The notes under the pieces: model-generated
Seen by the model: only the letters and a program-made list of their open reading frames with translations
Database searches by the model: none
Told to the model about the DNA's origin: nothing
In this document: one piece after another, positions 35,583 to 45,819 of the stretch
Layout: every line of letters begins with the position of its first letter
How positions within the stretch are numbered: the first letter of the stretch is position 1
Translations under genes and position numbers: made by a program
Assembly (NCBI RefSeq): GCF_021010565.1
Contig: NZ_JAJNAY010000001.1
Span: 2,026,001 to 2,090,000 of the forward strand
Reading direction: 5' to 3'
Source of the DNA: Chryseobacterium turcicum
GTDB taxonomy: Bacteria > Bacteroidota > Bacteroidia > Flavobacteriales > Weeksellaceae
Length of the DNA: 64,000 nucleotides

Positions 35583-38411
35583 ATGAGTAAATCAACTGAA
35601 TATATAGAAGTTTACGGAGCTCGTGAACACAACCTTAAAAATATTAATGTAAAAATTCCGCGCAACGAATTGGTTGTAATTACCGGACTTTCGGGAAGCG
35701 GAAAATCATCATTGGCTTTTGATACTATTTTTGCAGAAGGTCAGCGTCGTTATATCGAAACTTTTTCTGCCTATGCGAGACAGTTTTTAGGAGGTTTAGA
35801 GCGTCCGGATGTTGATAAAATTGAAGGACTTTCTCCCGTAATTGCTATTGAGCAGAAAACAACCAACAAAAATCCACGTTCTACGGTAGGTACGGTTACA
35901 GAATTGTACGATTATCTGCGTCTTTTATATGCGAGAGTTTCTGATGCGTATTCACAGACTACAGGAAAAAGATTGGTAAGCTACACCGAAGACCAGATTC
36001 TTGATGCCATCAAAGAAAATTATAAAAATGAAAAAATAATGTTGATGGCGCCGGTGGTGCGCTCCAGAAAAGGGCATTATCACGAACTTTTCGTGCAAAT
36101 GGCTAAAAAAGGATACGGACAGGCAAGAATCGATGGCGAATTGCAGGATATTGAGTATGATTTAAAACTAGACCGTTACAAAACCCACGATATCGATATC
36201 GTTATCGACCGTTGGATTATCGGTGAATCAGCCTCTGAAGCCAGAATGGAAAAATCGCTCAGAACAGCCATGGAAATGGGTGAAGGTTTAATTGGTATTC
36301 AAAAACTGGGAAGCACCGAGATTGAATATTTTTCAAAAAACTTAATGGATGCCGAAACCGGTCATTCATTGGCTTTGCCGGAACCCAATACATTTTCTTT
36401 TAACTCACCAAAAGGAAGTTGCCCAAGCTGTAAAGGTTTAGGAACGATTAAAAAAATCAACACCGATTATTTTGTAGAAAATAACAAATTATCAATCAAC
36501 CAAGGTGGTTTGTTGCCATTGGAAGATATTAAATCTAATAAATATATACTTGCTCAAATTAAAAGTATTCTTGAAATTTTTGGTTTAGGATTGGCAACGC
36601 CTTTTAAAGATATTCCTGAAGAGGCATTAGATTACATGTACAACGGTTGTAACAAAGAATTTAATAAAGATTTAAAATACGCAGGAATTTCCAAAAAAAT
36701 TAAAATCAATTTTGATGGTTTGATTCCTTTTATGGAAGAATTGATTGAGGAAAGAGAATCTTACGAAGCAATTTTGTTGGAAAGACATTTCACAACCGAA
36801 GAAACTTGCCCTGAATGTAATGGAGCACGTCTTCAACCTTCAAGCTTGAGTTTTAAAATCGATGGAAAAAATATTGCTGAAATTAATGGATTAAGTTTAT
36901 CAGACTTAAAAGAATGGTTGGCTGATGTAAAAGATAAATTTTCAGAAAAAAAGGCAATCATCGCTCATGAAATTTTAAAGGAAATCGAAACCAGACTTCA
37001 GTTTTTATTAGATGTAGGTTTAGATTATTTAAGTTTGAGCAGAAGCTCAAAAACACTTTCAGGTGGAGAATCTCAAAGAATTCGTCTGGCAACACAAATT
37101 GGTTCTCAATTGGTCAATGTACTTTATATTTTAGATGAACCAAGTATCGGGTTGCACCAAAGAGACAACGAAAGATTGATTAATTCATTAAAAAATCTTC
37201 GTGACATCGGAAATTCTGTTTTGGTGGTAGAGCACGACAAAGATATGATTATGGAGGCCGATGAGGTTTTAGACATTGGTCCGAGAGCCGGAAAATTTGG
37301 TGGCGAAATTCTTTGGCAGGGAAAACCGAAAGATTTGCTAAAAGCAGATACCATTACTGCAGATTATATTACCGGAAAAAGAAAAATCGCCATTCCGGAA
37401 GTGAGAAGAGAAGGAAACGGTAAAAATATAGTATTAAGAGGAGCAACAGGAAACAACCTTAAAAATGTAACCCTTGATATTCCGTTAGGGAAATTGGTCG
37501 TGGTTACCGGAATTTCAGGAAGCGGAAAGTCTTCTTTGATTAACGGAACATTGTATCCTATTCTAAATAAACATTTCTACAGAGCAGTTCAAGAACCTTT
37601 ACCTTACAAAAAAATTGAAGGTATTGATAATATTGATAAAATTGTAGATGTAGACCAAACTCCGATTGGAAGAACTCCGCGTTCAAATCCTGCAACCTAC
37701 ACCGGAATGTTTACCGATATCAGAAATTTATTTTCAGAATTACCTGAATCTAAAATCCGTGGGTACAAACCGGGAAGATTTTCTTTCAACGTAAAAGGTG
37801 GAAGATGCGAAACTTGCCAGGGTGGTGGTTTGAAAGTTATTGAAATGAACTTTTTACCGGATGTTTACGTTCATTGTGAAACCTGCAACGGAAAACGCTT
37901 CAACAGAGAAACGTTGGAAGTTCGTTACAAAGGAAAATCAATTTCTGATGTGTTGGACATGACGATTGATGAAGCGGTAGAATTTTTCCAGCCGATTCCT
38001 AAAATTTTTGCTAGAGTAAAAACTTTACAGGATGTTGGTTTGGGATATATCACAATGGGGCAGCAGTCGACCACACTTTCGGGAGGTGAAGCGCAACGTA
38101 TCAAATTAGCAACCGAATTAGCAAAAAGACAAACCGGAAATACGTTATATATATTAGATGAACCAACAACTGGGCTTCATTTTGAAGACGTGAAAATCTT
38201 GATGGATGCGATTAATAAATTAGTCGAACTAGGAAATTCATTCATTATCATTGAACATAATATGGATGTTATTAAATTGGCAGACCATATTATCGACGTT
38301 GGACCAGAAGGTGGAAAATATGGCGGTGAGATTATTGCCAAAGGAACTCCGGAGGATATTATTAAATCTAAGAAGAGCTTGACAGGGAAGTATTTGAAGA
38401 AGGAGATGTAG
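35583..38411 (+). CDS. uvrA: Excinuclease ABC subunit UvrA
   Basis: The damage-recognition ATPase of nucleotide excision repair, 942 residues, full length. Two ABC modules are present. Walker A motifs are [14 protein letters not shown] (about 34-47) and [14 protein letters not shown] (about 644-657). Zinc-binding Cys clusters are CPSCKGLG and the downstream CPECNGARL in the first half, and CETCQGGG with CETCNGKRF in the second. ABC signatures are [20 protein letters not shown] and [18 protein letters not shown], with Walker [12 protein letters not shown] and [11 protein letters not shown]. It works with UvrB and UvrC on DNA. Monocistronic, with its own promoter and terminator. Confidence 0.98.
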   Translation: MSKSTEYIEVYGAREHNLKNINVKIPRNELVVITGLSGSGKSSLAFDTIFAEGQRRYIETFSAYARQFLGGLERPDVDKIEGLSPVIAIEQKTTNKNPRSTVGTVTELYDYLRLLYARVSDAYSQTTGKRLVSYTEDQILDAIKENYKNEKIMLMAPVVRSRKGHYHELFVQMAKKGYGQARIDGELQDIEYDLKLDRYKTHDIDIVIDRWIIGESASEARMEKSLRTAMEMGEGLIGIQKLGSTEIEYFSKNLMDAETGHSLALPEPNTFSFNSPKGSCPSCKGLGTIKKINTDYFVENNKLSINQGGLLPLEDIKSNKYILAQIKSILEIFGLGLATPFKDIPEEALDYMYNGCNKEFNKDLKYAGISKKIKINFDGLIPFMEELIEERESYEAILLERHFTTEETCPECNGARLQPSSLSFKIDGKNIAEINGLSLSDLKEWLADVKDKFSEKKAIIAHEILKEIETRLQFLLDVGLDYLSLSRSSKTLSGGESQRIRLATQIGSQLVNVLYILDEPSIGLHQRDNERLINSLKNLRDIGNSVLVVEHDKDMIMEADEVLDIGPRAGKFGGEILWQGKPKDLLKADTITADYITGKRKIAIPEVRREGNGKNIVLRGATGNNLKNVTLDIPLGKLVVVTGISGSGKSSLINGTLYPILNKHFYRAVQEPLPYKKIEGIDNIDKIVDVDQTPIGRTPRSNPATYTGMFTDIRNLFSELPESKIRGYKPGRFSFNVKGGRCETCQGGGLKVIEMNFLPDVYVHCETCNGKRFNRETLEVRYKGKSISDVLDMTIDEAVEFFQPIPKIFARVKTLQDVGLGYITMGQQSTTLSGGEAQRIKLATELAKRQTGNTLYILDEPTTGLHFEDVKILMDAINKLVELGNSFIIIEHNMDVIKLADHIIDVGPEGGKYGGEIIAKGTPEDIIKSKKSLTGKYLKKEM

Positions 38412-38426
38412 TTATTTTAATAATTA

Positions 38427-38497
38427 AACCTAACAGATTTTAAAAACCTGTTAGGTTTCGTAATAATTAAAGCCAAATCATGAGATTTGGCTTTTTT
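38427..38497 (+). terminator. Two consecutive hairpins after uvrA
   Basis: First hairpin AAACCTAACAG / CTGTTAGGTTT (38427-38459) lacks a long T run. The second, AAGCCAAATC-ATGA-GATTTGGCTT (38470-38493), is followed by TTTT and is the likely intrinsic terminator. Confidence 0.8.
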
Positions 38498-38580
38498 GAT
38501 ACTTAAATTTTAATTCCAATGTTAATAATTCAATTATTTTTATTATTTAAGTAATTGAAAATCAGTATTTTATGTTTCAA

Positions 38581-38637
38581 TGTTAACTTAATGTTAACTT
38601 AATGTGAAATTTGTATGAATATTTTTTTATATCTTTG
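38581..38637 (+). promoter_or_regulatory. Promoter with two 11-bp direct repeats upstream
   Basis: TGTTAACTTAA occurs at 38581-38591 and again at 38592-38602, one helical turn apart. It is followed by the exact -7 box TATCTTTG at 38630-38637. The repeats sit at and above the -33 region, which fits an activator or repressor site for the exported-protein gene. Confidence 0.55.
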
Positions 38638-38685
38638 ATTTAGAATTTAAAACAAGTTTAATATATAATTTAAAATCAAATACAT

Positions 38686-39090
38686 ATGAAAAATAAAATT
38701 CAAATATTCGTTGCTTCTCTTTTCGTTTTAGGATTAACAGCAATCGTAGGTAATGTAAAAGCTCAGACAACTTCAGATAATACAATTCAGGAAGTTCAGT
38801 TAAATAAAAATGATGCTTTCAGCGAAATCAGAAATTTATTGATGGCTAATTTCGATTTTACCAATCAGGATTATAAGCAAGGCGTGGTAAACTCTGAAGT
38901 GAAGTTTGATATTGCAGAAAACGGTAAGATTGTAAATATTCGTTCAAAAGGAGATTGCAAAAATGTAAGCAAAGAAATAGAAAATGTACTTTCTCACCTT
39001 CAATATAAATTAGATGCCAACAAAATGAATGAAAATATGCTGGCTTCATCTTTTGTAATGCCTGTGAGAGTAGACATCAACAACAGATAA
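38686..39090 (+). CDS. Small exported protein, unknown function
   Basis: A 134-residue protein with a signal peptide (about 1-26, ending VKAQ). The mature ~105 residues contain an amphipathic start and a beta-alpha-beta pattern (GVVNSEVKFDIAENGKIVNIRSKGD, then a helix and FVMPVRVDINNR) that recalls the TonB C-terminal-like fold found in many small Bacteroidota periplasmic proteins. That resemblance is structural guesswork. One Cys is present. Its promoter carries a phased direct repeat, so expression may be regulated. A terminator follows. Confidence 0.6.
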   Translation: MKNKIQIFVASLFVLGLTAIVGNVKAQTTSDNTIQEVQLNKNDAFSEIRNLLMANFDFTNQDYKQGVVNSEVKFDIAENGKIVNIRSKGDCKNVSKEIENVLSHLQYKLDANKMNENMLASSFVMPVRVDINNR

Positions 39091-39121
39091 TTCAATAGAA
39101 ACAAACGATATAATTTTCTTT

Positions 39122-39147
39122 AAACTGCTTGAAAAAGCAGTTTTTTT
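39122..39147 (+). terminator. Terminator of the small exported protein gene
   Basis: AAACTGCTT-GAAA-AAGCAGTTT with seven T. Confidence 0.88.
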
Positions 39148-39163
39148 ATTTCCGCTAATTGTA

Positions 39164-39171
39164 TACATTTG
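39164..39171 (+). promoter_or_regulatory. -7 box TACATTTG supporting the TTG start of the DUF421 gene
   Basis: Exact TAnnTTTG. A stop codon at 39175-39177 closes the frame upstream, so the first usable start after the promoter is TTG at 39190. Confidence 0.6.
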
Positions 39172-39189
39172 ATTTAAATTTTCTACACT

Positions 39190-39702
39190 TTGAATCCAAT
39201 TCTAGATGTCGTCATTCGTTCACTCTGTGTTTATCTTTTTATGATAATCGCAATCCGTTTATTTGGGAAAAATCAGCTTTCACAATTGAATGCAGGAGAT
39301 GTCGTTTTGCTGTTGCTCATTTCAAATGCTGTACAAAATGCAATGGTTGGAGAAAATACTTCCTTGGAAGGTGGTATTGTAGCGGCACTCGTTTTATTTG
39401 CGGCTAATTTTACATTAAAGAGATTGATGTTTTCGAATCCTGGCTTTGCAAGCTTTATGGAAGCGGATCCTGTGATTTTGGTGAAAGATGGAAAAGTAGA
39501 TCAGGTTTCTTTAAGAAAAGTAAAAATTACTTTTGATGAACTGAATGAAGCCATCCGAGAACATGGAGTAGAAGTGATGGAAAATGTGCGACTTGCTATT
39601 TTGGAAGTTGACGGAAACATTAGTGTGATTTCTGAAGATAAAGATGACCAGCAAACTCATTACTCCAGAATTAAAAGAAAAAATAAAAGAAAATACCATT
39701 AA
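39190..39702 (+). CDS. DUF421 (YetF-like) membrane protein
   Basis: A 170-residue protein with a TTG start: the frame is closed by a TAA 13 bp upstream and no in-frame ATG precedes the conserved N terminus NPILDVVIRSLCVYLF. Two to three transmembrane helices (about 5-25, 35-55, 60-80) are followed by the cytosolic/peripheral DUF421 domain with LRKVKITFDELNEAIREHGV. LNAGDVVLLLLISNAVQNAMVG is the family core. Function is unknown; Bacillus YetF relatives are membrane proteins of spores and cells. The C terminus is Lys/Arg-rich. An acetyltransferase begins 3 bp after its stop, so the two are cotranscribed. Confidence 0.85.
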   Translation: MNPILDVVIRSLCVYLFMIIAIRLFGKNQLSQLNAGDVVLLLLISNAVQNAMVGENTSLEGGIVAALVLFAANFTLKRLMFSNPGFASFMEADPVILVKDGKVDQVSLRKVKITFDELNEAIREHGVEVMENVRLAILEVDGNISVISEDKDDQQTHYSRIKRKNKRKYH

Positions 39703-39705
39703 AAA

Positions 39706-40200
39706 ATGAACTACGAGATAAGAGAAATGCTTCCGCATGACGAAACTAAGGTTTTAGAAATTTTTCAGCAGGGAATTGATGGAGGAATCGCAACCTTCGA
39801 CACCGAATTACCAAGCCTAGAAGCCTGGAATTCTAGTTTTTTCAATGATTGCCGATGGGTTTTGGAAAATGAAAACAACGAAGTTATTGGCTGGTGTGCT
39901 TTAAAACCTGTAAGTAAAAGAGATTGTTTTAAAGGGGTTGCCGAAGTGAGTATTTATTTTGACACTAATTATGTTGGGAAAGGTTTAGGTTCGATTCTTT
40001 TAAAAAAGCTAATTCTCGACAGCGAGAACCACGGATTTTGGACTTTACAGTCGAATATTTTTCCTGAAAACGAAGCCTCTATAAAATTTCACCAGAAAAA
40101 TGGCTTCAGAATCGTAGGTAAAAGAGATAAAATTGGTCAGCTTCATGGGGAATGGAAAGATTTAATTATGCTCGAAAGAAGAAGTCCGAATATTTTTTAG
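39706..40200 (+). CDS. GNAT family N-acetyltransferase, phosphinothricin acetyltransferase-like
   Basis: A cytosolic acetyl-CoA-dependent transferase of 164 residues. The GNAT fold is complete: N-terminal MNYEIREMLPHDETKVLEIFQQGIDGGIATFDTE (typical of the PAT subgroup), the VIGWCALKPVSKRDCFKGVAEVSIYFD strands, the acetyl-CoA loop VGKGLGSILLKKLI (about 92-105) and SIKFHQKNGFRIVGK near the end. Relatives acetylate small amines such as methionine derivatives or phosphinothricin; the natural substrate here is unknown. It directly follows the DUF421 gene. Confidence 0.88.
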   Translation: MNYEIREMLPHDETKVLEIFQQGIDGGIATFDTELPSLEAWNSSFFNDCRWVLENENNEVIGWCALKPVSKRDCFKGVAEVSIYFDTNYVGKGLGSILLKKLILDSENHGFWTLQSNIFPENEASIKFHQKNGFRIVGKRDKIGQLHGEWKDLIMLERRSPNIF

Positions 40201-40270
40201 TCTGAGATGATAAATTTTTCTTAAAAATTAAGGAAAACGTAGTTGTAATCAATTATTGGCATCAGTATTG

Positions 40271-40278
40271 TAATTTTG
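40271..40278 (+). promoter_or_regulatory. -7 box TAATTTTG for the His-rich protein gene
   Basis: Exact TAnnTTTG, 25 nt before the ATG at 40304. Confidence 0.55.
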
Positions 40279-40303
40279 GTTTACTAATTTGAAATTGATT
40301 ATT

Positions 40304-40588
40304 ATGAAAATGCTAACTAAAGTAATTGGACTGTTTTTAATTGTTTTTTCAATCGTGTTTTATCAGGCTGCACCTCTTCAGAGAGGGCATGGTCACGGTC
40401 ACCACAAAAAACATCATCATCATGGTCATCACAAGCCGAAATATAAAAAAGTAGTATATTATCATAAAGCTCCAAGACATTATAAGAAACATTATTATAA
40501 GCCGGCAAGACCGCATCATTATTCTCATGAAAGAAACAGACATCCGCGAGTGTATCATAACAGACCGGTTGTTATTGTAAATTTATAA
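40304..40588 (+). CDS. Small histidine-rich exported or membrane-anchored protein
   Basis: A 94-residue protein from ATG 40304; a TTG at 40289 in the same frame is less likely. Residues about 5-24 are hydrophobic (VIGLFLIVFSIVFYQAA), a signal peptide or anchor. The rest is strongly basic and holds 18 His, with the clusters GHGHGHHKKHHHHGHH and many Tyr, Lys and Arg. Such stretches can bind Zn, Ni or Cu, but no metal role is shown by the context. It has its own promoter, and a bidirectional terminator separates it from a convergent gene. A real gene is likely because of the promoter, hydrophobic leader and terminator. Confidence 0.62.
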   Translation: MKMLTKVIGLFLIVFSIVFYQAAPLQRGHGHGHHKKHHHHGHHKPKYKKVVYYHKAPRHYKKHYYKPARPHHYSHERNRHPRVYHNRPVVIVNL

Positions 40589-40590
40589 AC

Positions 40591-40628
40591 AAAACAGGCT
40601 GTCTCTACAATGAGGCAGCCTGTTTTGT
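40591..40628. terminator. Bidirectional terminator between convergent genes
   Basis: AAAACAGGCTGTCTC / TGAGGCAGCCTGTTTT stem (one bulge) with A and T tracts on the outer sides. Confidence 0.8.
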
Positions 40629-40644
40629 TTGGGATGAGGTTTGT

Positions 40645-40959
40645 TTAAAACCTCTTTTTCTTAGGATTTAATGAAGTGTTGAAAATCATCACATCTTGCC
40701 CGAATTTCGTCTCTATTCTTTCGGAGATGTTTAATAATTCACTTTCCATAAAGTCTGTTCTCTTTTCTTCATCATCAAAAATCAAAAGAAGATTATAGTT
40801 TTTTCCTTCTTCAATAAAATCGCTGTGAACTTCAGATAAGATGTATTTATCAACATCTAGAAGGTTTTCAGCCATTAAAATTAAAGTTTCATTCACATAG
40901 ATTTCCCACTCATCGATGCTACTATTTATGCAATGAAAAGTTATACTTAATACACTCAT
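40645..40959 (-). CDS. DUF4286 family protein
   Basis: A 104-residue cytosolic protein. The pattern MSVLSITFHCINSSIDEWEIYVNETLI, a ferredoxin-like beta-alpha-beta start, and the LLIFDDEEKRTDFMESELLNI segment match the small DUF4286 family found in Bacteroidota. The C terminus is basic (NPKKKRF). No catalytic residues are evident and the function is unknown. It is transcribed away from gyrA, sharing the 149-bp divergent spacer, and ends at the bidirectional terminator facing the His-rich gene. Confidence 0.75.
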   Translation of the reverse strand: MSVLSITFHCINSSIDEWEIYVNETLILMAENLLDVDKYILSEVHSDFIEEGKNYNLLLIFDDEEKRTDFMESELLNISERIETKFGQDVMIFNTSLNPKKKRF

Positions 40960-41108
40960 ATTTTTAATATTTTTTAAGACATTTTGCTTAATTTCTCAGG
41001 CAAAAATCGGTAAAAATTTTGTAACTTAGCACGTTATTAATTATTCAAAATAAATAGTTTTCAGACCCATTTTTAAAAGTCTGATTATCATTACAATAAA
41101 ACTTATAT

Positions 41109-43709
41109 ATGCAAAAAGAAGGAGAAAGATTAATTCCTATCAACATTGTTGATGAAATGAAATCATCTTACATTGATTATTCGATGTCCGTTATTGTTTC
41201 AAGAGCTTTACCGGATGTAAGAGATGGCTTGAAACCTGTTCATAGAAGAGTACTTTATGGTATGTATGGTTTGAATGTATTTTCAAATAGAAAACATTTA
41301 AAATCGGCGAGAATTGTAGGGGATGTTTTAGGTAAATATCACCCACATGGTGACTCTTCTGTTTACGATGCTATGGTAAGAATGGCTCAAACTTGGAGTT
41401 TGCGTTATCCACAAGTAGACGGGCAGGGTAACTTTGGTTCAATGGATGGGGATCCTCCTGCTGCAATGCGTTACACTGAAGCAAGATTAAAGAAAATTTC
41501 AGACGATATCTTATCAGACCTTGATAAAGAAACGGTAGACTTTCAAAATAACTTTGATGATAGTTTAACGGAGCCCACTGTAATGCCTACAAAAATTCCA
41601 AATCTTTTGGTTAATGGTACTTCTGGTATCGCAGTAGGTATGGCAACTAATATGGCGCCTCATAATCTTTCTGAAGCGGTAGATGCAATCAATGCGTATA
41701 TTGATAACAAAGAAATTACCATCGATGAATTGATGCAGCACATTATTGCTCCAGATTTTCCTACCGGCGGAATTATTTACGGATATGATGGGGTAAGAGA
41801 TGCTTTCCATACAGGAAGAGGAAGAGTCGTTCTAAGAGCAAAAGTAAGTTTTGAAGAAGTTCATAACAGAAACGCAATTATTGTTACTGAGATTCCTTAC
41901 CAGGTAAACAAAGCAGAGATGATTGCCAGAACTGCTGAGTTGGTAAAAGATGATAAAATCGTTGGTATCTACGAAATCAGAGATGAGTCAGACAGAAACG
42001 GGATGCGTATTGTTTATGAATTAAAAAATGACGCAATTCCTAATGTTGTTCTGAATTTATTATATAAGTATACTTCACTACAAACGTCTTTCAGTGTAAA
42101 CAATATCGCTTTGGTACACGGAAGACCAGAGCAGTTGAACTTAAAAGACATTATTCACCATTTTGTTGAGCACAGACATGTGGTGATTGTAAGAAGAACT
42201 CAATACGAGCTTAAAAAAGCTAAAGAAAGAGCCCACATTCTTGAAGGTTTCATGAAGGTGATTGGTTCTCAGAGTTCTCTAGATAAAGCGATTGCAATTA
42301 TTCGTCACAGCGCCAATCCGCAAGCTGCAAAAGAAGGAATTATTCAGGAGTTTGATTTATCAGATACTCAGGCGCAGGCAATTCTTGATCTACGTTTGGC
42401 TCGTCTTACAGGGATGGAGCTTGATAAGATTCGTGACGAGTATGATGCCATTATGAAAGAGATTAATAATTTAGAAGATATTTTGGCTAATGAACCAAGA
42501 AGATTCCAAATTATTAAGGAAGAATTAGCTGAAATAAAAGAAAAATACGGCGACGAAAGAAGAACAGAAATTGATTATTCTGGAGGTGAAATGTCTATTG
42601 AAGATATTATTCCGAATGAAGCTGTGGTTCTTACTATTTCTCACGCAGGATACGTGAAGAGAACGTTGCTTTCAGAATACAAAATTCAAAGTAGAGGGGG
42701 TGTTGGAAATAAAGCGGCGACAACGAGAGATTCAGATTTCTTAGAGTATATCGTTTCTGCGACTAATCACCAGTATATGTTGTTCTTTACAGAAAAAGGG
42801 AAGTGTTATTGGTTAAGAGTATTTGAAATTCCTGAAGGTTCTAAAACTGCAAAAGGAAGAGCGGTACAAAACTTAATCAACATTGAGCCGGATGATAAGA
42901 TTAAAGCATATATCAGAACCAATGATTTGAAAGATGTAGATTACATCAACCAAATGAGCGTGGTAATGATTACTAAAAATGGTACAATCAAAAAGACCTC
43001 TTTAGAAGCTTACTCAAGACCAAGAGTAAATGGTATCAACGCTATCGAAATCAGAGAGAACGATCAATTGCTAAGTGCTTATCTTACCAATGGGGAATCT
43101 CAGATTATGATTGCTACGAAAAACGGTAAATGTATTCGTTTCCCTGAAGAGAAAGTAAGAGAAGTAGGAAGAGGGTCTATCGGTGTACGTGGTATTACGA
43201 TGGAGGAAAATGATGAGGTTATTGGTATGATTGTTGTAAACGATGTAGAGCGCGAAACGGTTCTTGTGGTATCTGAGAAAGGGTATGGTAAGAGAACAGC
43301 AGTAGAAGACTATAGAATTACCAACAGAGGTGGAAAAGGAGTTATTACTCTTAATATCACTGAGAAAACAGGTAATCTTATTGCAATTCAGAATGTTACA
43401 GATGAAGATGGATTGATGATTATCAATAAATCGGGTGTTGCCATCAGAATGAATATGGATGAAATGCGTGTGATGGGTAGAAATACTCAGGGTGTAAAAA
43501 TGATTAATCTTAAAAAGAATGACGAGATTGCAGCCATCGCAAAAGTTGAAATGGATAGAGATGTAGAAGAAGAAGGCCTTGAAGGTGAAGAATCTCAAGA
43601 GTCTGCTGAAAATATTTCAACTGAAGAAAACGCTTCACCACAAACAGAAAATAATGCAGAAAATGAAAACCCAGTTGACGAAACTGAAAATTCAGAATCT
43701 GAAGAATAA
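41109..43709 (+). CDS. gyrA: DNA gyrase subunit A
   Basis: The 866-residue catalytic subunit of gyrase, which cuts and rejoins DNA and with GyrB introduces negative supercoils. The N-terminal domain shows [23 protein letters not shown], the quinolone region [22 protein letters not shown] (Ser and Asp at the positions equivalent to E. coli 83 and 87, so no classic resistance change), and RYTEARL with the active-site Tyr. The C-terminal beta-pinwheel (about 510-820) has the GyrA box [12 protein letters not shown] element QSRGGVG. A Glu-rich acidic tail of ~45 residues ends the protein. A partial -7 box (TAACTTAG) lies at 41022-41029. Confidence 0.98.
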   Translation: MQKEGERLIPINIVDEMKSSYIDYSMSVIVSRALPDVRDGLKPVHRRVLYGMYGLNVFSNRKHLKSARIVGDVLGKYHPHGDSSVYDAMVRMAQTWSLRYPQVDGQGNFGSMDGDPPAAMRYTEARLKKISDDILSDLDKETVDFQNNFDDSLTEPTVMPTKIPNLLVNGTSGIAVGMATNMAPHNLSEAVDAINAYIDNKEITIDELMQHIIAPDFPTGGIIYGYDGVRDAFHTGRGRVVLRAKVSFEEVHNRNAIIVTEIPYQVNKAEMIARTAELVKDDKIVGIYEIRDESDRNGMRIVYELKNDAIPNVVLNLLYKYTSLQTSFSVNNIALVHGRPEQLNLKDIIHHFVEHRHVVIVRRTQYELKKAKERAHILEGFMKVIGSQSSLDKAIAIIRHSANPQAAKEGIIQEFDLSDTQAQAILDLRLARLTGMELDKIRDEYDAIMKEINNLEDILANEPRRFQIIKEELAEIKEKYGDERRTEIDYSGGEMSIEDIIPNEAVVLTISHAGYVKRTLLSEYKIQSRGGVGNKAATTRDSDFLEYIVSATNHQYMLFFTEKGKCYWLRVFEIPEGSKTAKGRAVQNLINIEPDDKIKAYIRTNDLKDVDYINQMSVVMITKNGTIKKTSLEAYSRPRVNGINAIEIRENDQLLSAYLTNGESQIMIATKNGKCIRFPEEKVREVGRGSIGVRGITMEENDEVIGMIVVNDVERETVLVVSEKGYGKRTAVEDYRITNRGGKGVITLNITEKTGNLIAIQNVTDEDGLMIINKSGVAIRMNMDEMRVMGRNTQGVKMINLKKNDEIAAIAKVEMDRDVEEEGLEGEESQESAENISTEENASPQTENNAENENPVDETENSESEE

Positions 43710-43736
43710 TATAAAATATAATTAAAATTCATATTT

Positions 43737-44789
43737 ATGAAAAAGCTAATTTTAGGTATAGCAATCGTTTCTTCAGTTTTTGCTTTTGGGCAGAAAGATG
43801 ATAAAAAAGATTTAAATGCTCAATTGCAAGCTACTAATAAAGTAGCGATGGATGCATATAATGCGAAAAATTATACAGTTGCTGGACCTAAGTTCATAGA
43901 ACTTTATGATTTGTTAAAAACAAACGGTCAAGAAGATAAAACTTATAAGTATTATGCTGGTTTGAGCTATGCATTAGCAAATAACTTAGAAGAGTCTATT
44001 AAAATTTATACTGATTTAATCAACTCTGGGTATACTGGCGTACAGACAACTTACACAGCCAAAGAAAATAAAACAGGACAAGTATCGGGATATGATAAAG
44101 CGACTTGGGATTTATTGAAAAGTAAATCTGCCAAAGATTATTCTGATTTCAAAACTGAGCAATCTAAAAGTGTTGAGCCAGATTTATATGAAACTTTGTC
44201 TACATTGCTTTTAAATGCAAAGAAAAATGATGAAGCTTTAGCGATTATAGAAAAAGGATTAGCAAAATATCCTAATAATGCTAAACTAAAAGAATATCAT
44301 GGTTCTGCTTTATATGCGACAGGTAAGACTGATCAGTTTATGACAAACCTAAAAGAGCAGTTAGCAAAAAATCCTAATGATGCTACTAATTGGTATAATT
44401 TAGGAGTTTTACAGTCAAAAAATCCTGCTACAGAAGCTGATGCCATTAATTCATTTAATAAAGCAATTGAGCTGGCTGTAAATGATGTTAAATTGAAAGA
44501 CAATGCTTATCAAAACTTAGTGTATACTGCTATTGGTGATGATGATAAGGCTGTAAAAGAAATTAACGCAATAAGAAAATCAGATCCAGATAAGGCAACA
44601 ACGTTAATTGAAGCAAGAAAAGAAAGATTTGCCAAAGCATTGCCTCATGCTGAAAAATGGTATCAGGCAAGTCCTAACAATATCGATGCCGTTGGAACTT
44701 TGAAAGATATCTACGGAATGTTGAAAAATCAGGCAAAAGTTACTGAATTAAAAGCTAAAGAAGCTGAGCTTCAGGCTAAAGCGAAGTAG
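43737..44789 (+). CDS. Exported tetratricopeptide repeat protein
   Basis: A 350-residue protein with a signal peptide at 1-18 (MKKLILGIAIVSSVFAFG). The mature protein has several TPR helical pairs: about 30-85 (YNAKNYTVAGPKFIELYDLL, YYAGLSYALANNLEESIKIY), about 150-205 (LLNAKKNDEALAIIEKGLAKYPNNAKLKEYHGSALY), and about 210-260 (NPNDATNWYNLGVLQ). TPRs mediate protein-protein contacts; the partner is unknown. The C-terminal 25 residues are an Ala/Lys/Glu helix. It follows gyrA by 27 bp without a terminator, so the two are probably cotranscribed, and it ends at a clear hairpin. Confidence 0.8.
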   Translation: MKKLILGIAIVSSVFAFGQKDDKKDLNAQLQATNKVAMDAYNAKNYTVAGPKFIELYDLLKTNGQEDKTYKYYAGLSYALANNLEESIKIYTDLINSGYTGVQTTYTAKENKTGQVSGYDKATWDLLKSKSAKDYSDFKTEQSKSVEPDLYETLSTLLLNAKKNDEALAIIEKGLAKYPNNAKLKEYHGSALYATGKTDQFMTNLKEQLAKNPNDATNWYNLGVLQSKNPATEADAINSFNKAIELAVNDVKLKDNAYQNLVYTAIGDDDKAVKEINAIRKSDPDKATTLIEARKERFAKALPHAEKWYQASPNNIDAVGTLKDIYGMLKNQAKVTELKAKEAELQAKAK

Positions 44790-44821
44790 TTTTTTAAAGA
44801 TTTTCAATTCTATAATAAGGA

Positions 44822-44852
44822 AAAACGTCTCACTTTTGAGACGTTTTTTTTG
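44822..44852 (+). terminator. Terminator of the gyrA-TPR transcript
   Basis: AACGTCTC / GAGACGTT stem with a 6-nt loop and eight T. Confidence 0.88.
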
Positions 44853-44907
44853 CTTTAAATAATTAATAGTTTGTTGAAATTTCATTATTTAAAAGTAAAA
44901 AGGTAAA

Positions 44908-45012
44908 ATTGCCACGAATTCACGAATGTTTTTTGATAAATGTATTTCTTGTATTTGTAGCAGTTTAACAAAATCATGAAAAAATCAGCTTTATTTACAA
45001 CATCTGCGAGAG
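44908..45012. repeat. Decayed dispersed element GCCACGAATTCACGAAT
   Basis: ATTGCCACGAATTCACGAAT at 44909 is a relative of the inverted-repeat arm at 52495-52515 (TTTTGCCACGAATGCACGAAT); the partner arm is missing here. The following AATCAGC...ATCTGCGAGAGA resembles text that often accompanies this element in Bacteroidota spacers (memory). Confidence 0.45.
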
Positions 45013-45047
45013 AATGTGTTTATTCTCATTGAAGTTTTTAATGGGTT

Positions 45048-45704
45048 TTAAGTGTTGCTTTTCTCAGCAAAACAGAAAATATTCCCAAGCTTAATACTTG
45101 AGTAACCATTACTTTTTATTTTTGAAGAATTAATCATTGCTTTAGCTAAAACATCCGTAGGCAAAGGTTTCTGACTTTCAAAAAGCCCCAATTTATTGGC
45201 AAACTTAATAATCCTGCTGCCTAAAACTTCCCCTGTTCTTTCAGAATCTTTTCTTTCGAGCATTCCCGGTTTGAAAATGGTAATTTTATTAAAATGAAGC
45301 TTTTTTACAGCTTCTTCAAGCTCGCCTTTCATTTTAGAGTAAAATATTTTCGATTTAGGATTAGCTCCGTAAGCTGAAACCAGAATATAATCATCTACAT
45401 TATTTTCTTTTGCCGCTTTTGCAAACTTATATTGATAATCAAAATCAACTTTTCTTTGCAAATCTTTACTTCCGGCAGCTTTAAGCGTCGTTCCAAGGCA
45501 AGAAAATACAACATCACCTTTCACAAGATTTTTCCAGTCTTCAAATTTTTCAAAATCTACAACATGAGTTTTCAACTTTTCATTTTGAATAGATAAAGGT
45601 TTTCTTACAAAAATATTAACCTCTTCAAAATCATTATCCTCTAATAATTGGTTCACCAAATCTTTTCCTGTAGCACCTGTAGCACCGATTACTAAAGCTT
45701 TCAT
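45048..45704 (-). CDS. NAD(P)-binding Rossmann-fold oxidoreductase (HTATIP2/NmrA-like)
   Basis: An atypical SDR of 218 residues, cytosolic. The nucleotide motif is VIGATGATGKDLV (about 4-16), a GxxGxxG pattern. KGDVVFSCLGTTLKAAGSKDLQRKVDFDYQYKFAKAA is the segment seen in HTATIP2/TIP30-like proteins, and a YxxxK-like IFYSKMKGELEEAV follows at about 120-133. IFKPGMLERKDSERTGE is another family piece. Binding of NADPH is likely; the substrate is unknown and members may be regulatory. It is transcribed divergently from the MmcQ/YjbR gene. Confidence 0.82.
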   Translation of the reverse strand: MKALVIGATGATGKDLVNQLLEDNDFEEVNIFVRKPLSIQNEKLKTHVVDFEKFEDWKNLVKGDVVFSCLGTTLKAAGSKDLQRKVDFDYQYKFAKAAKENNVDDYILVSAYGANPKSKIFYSKMKGELEEAVKKLHFNKITIFKPGMLERKDSERTGEVLGSRIIKFANKLGLFESQKPLPTDVLAKAMINSSKIKSNGYSSIKLGNIFCFAEKSNT

Positions 45705-45748
45705 AATAATGTAGTTTGTATGATGGTATTTTTCTTTCTTAAATTTAC

Positions 45749-45756
45749 TAAATTTG
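45749..45756 (+). promoter_or_regulatory. -7 box TAAATTTG upstream of the MmcQ/YjbR gene
   Basis: Exact TAnnTTTG, 63 nt before the ATG at 45820. Confidence 0.45.
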
Positions 45757-45819
45757 AGATAATTATTTAAGATAAAAGATTAAATATATCAATTATTTCT
45801 TACCTATTACTCATACGAA

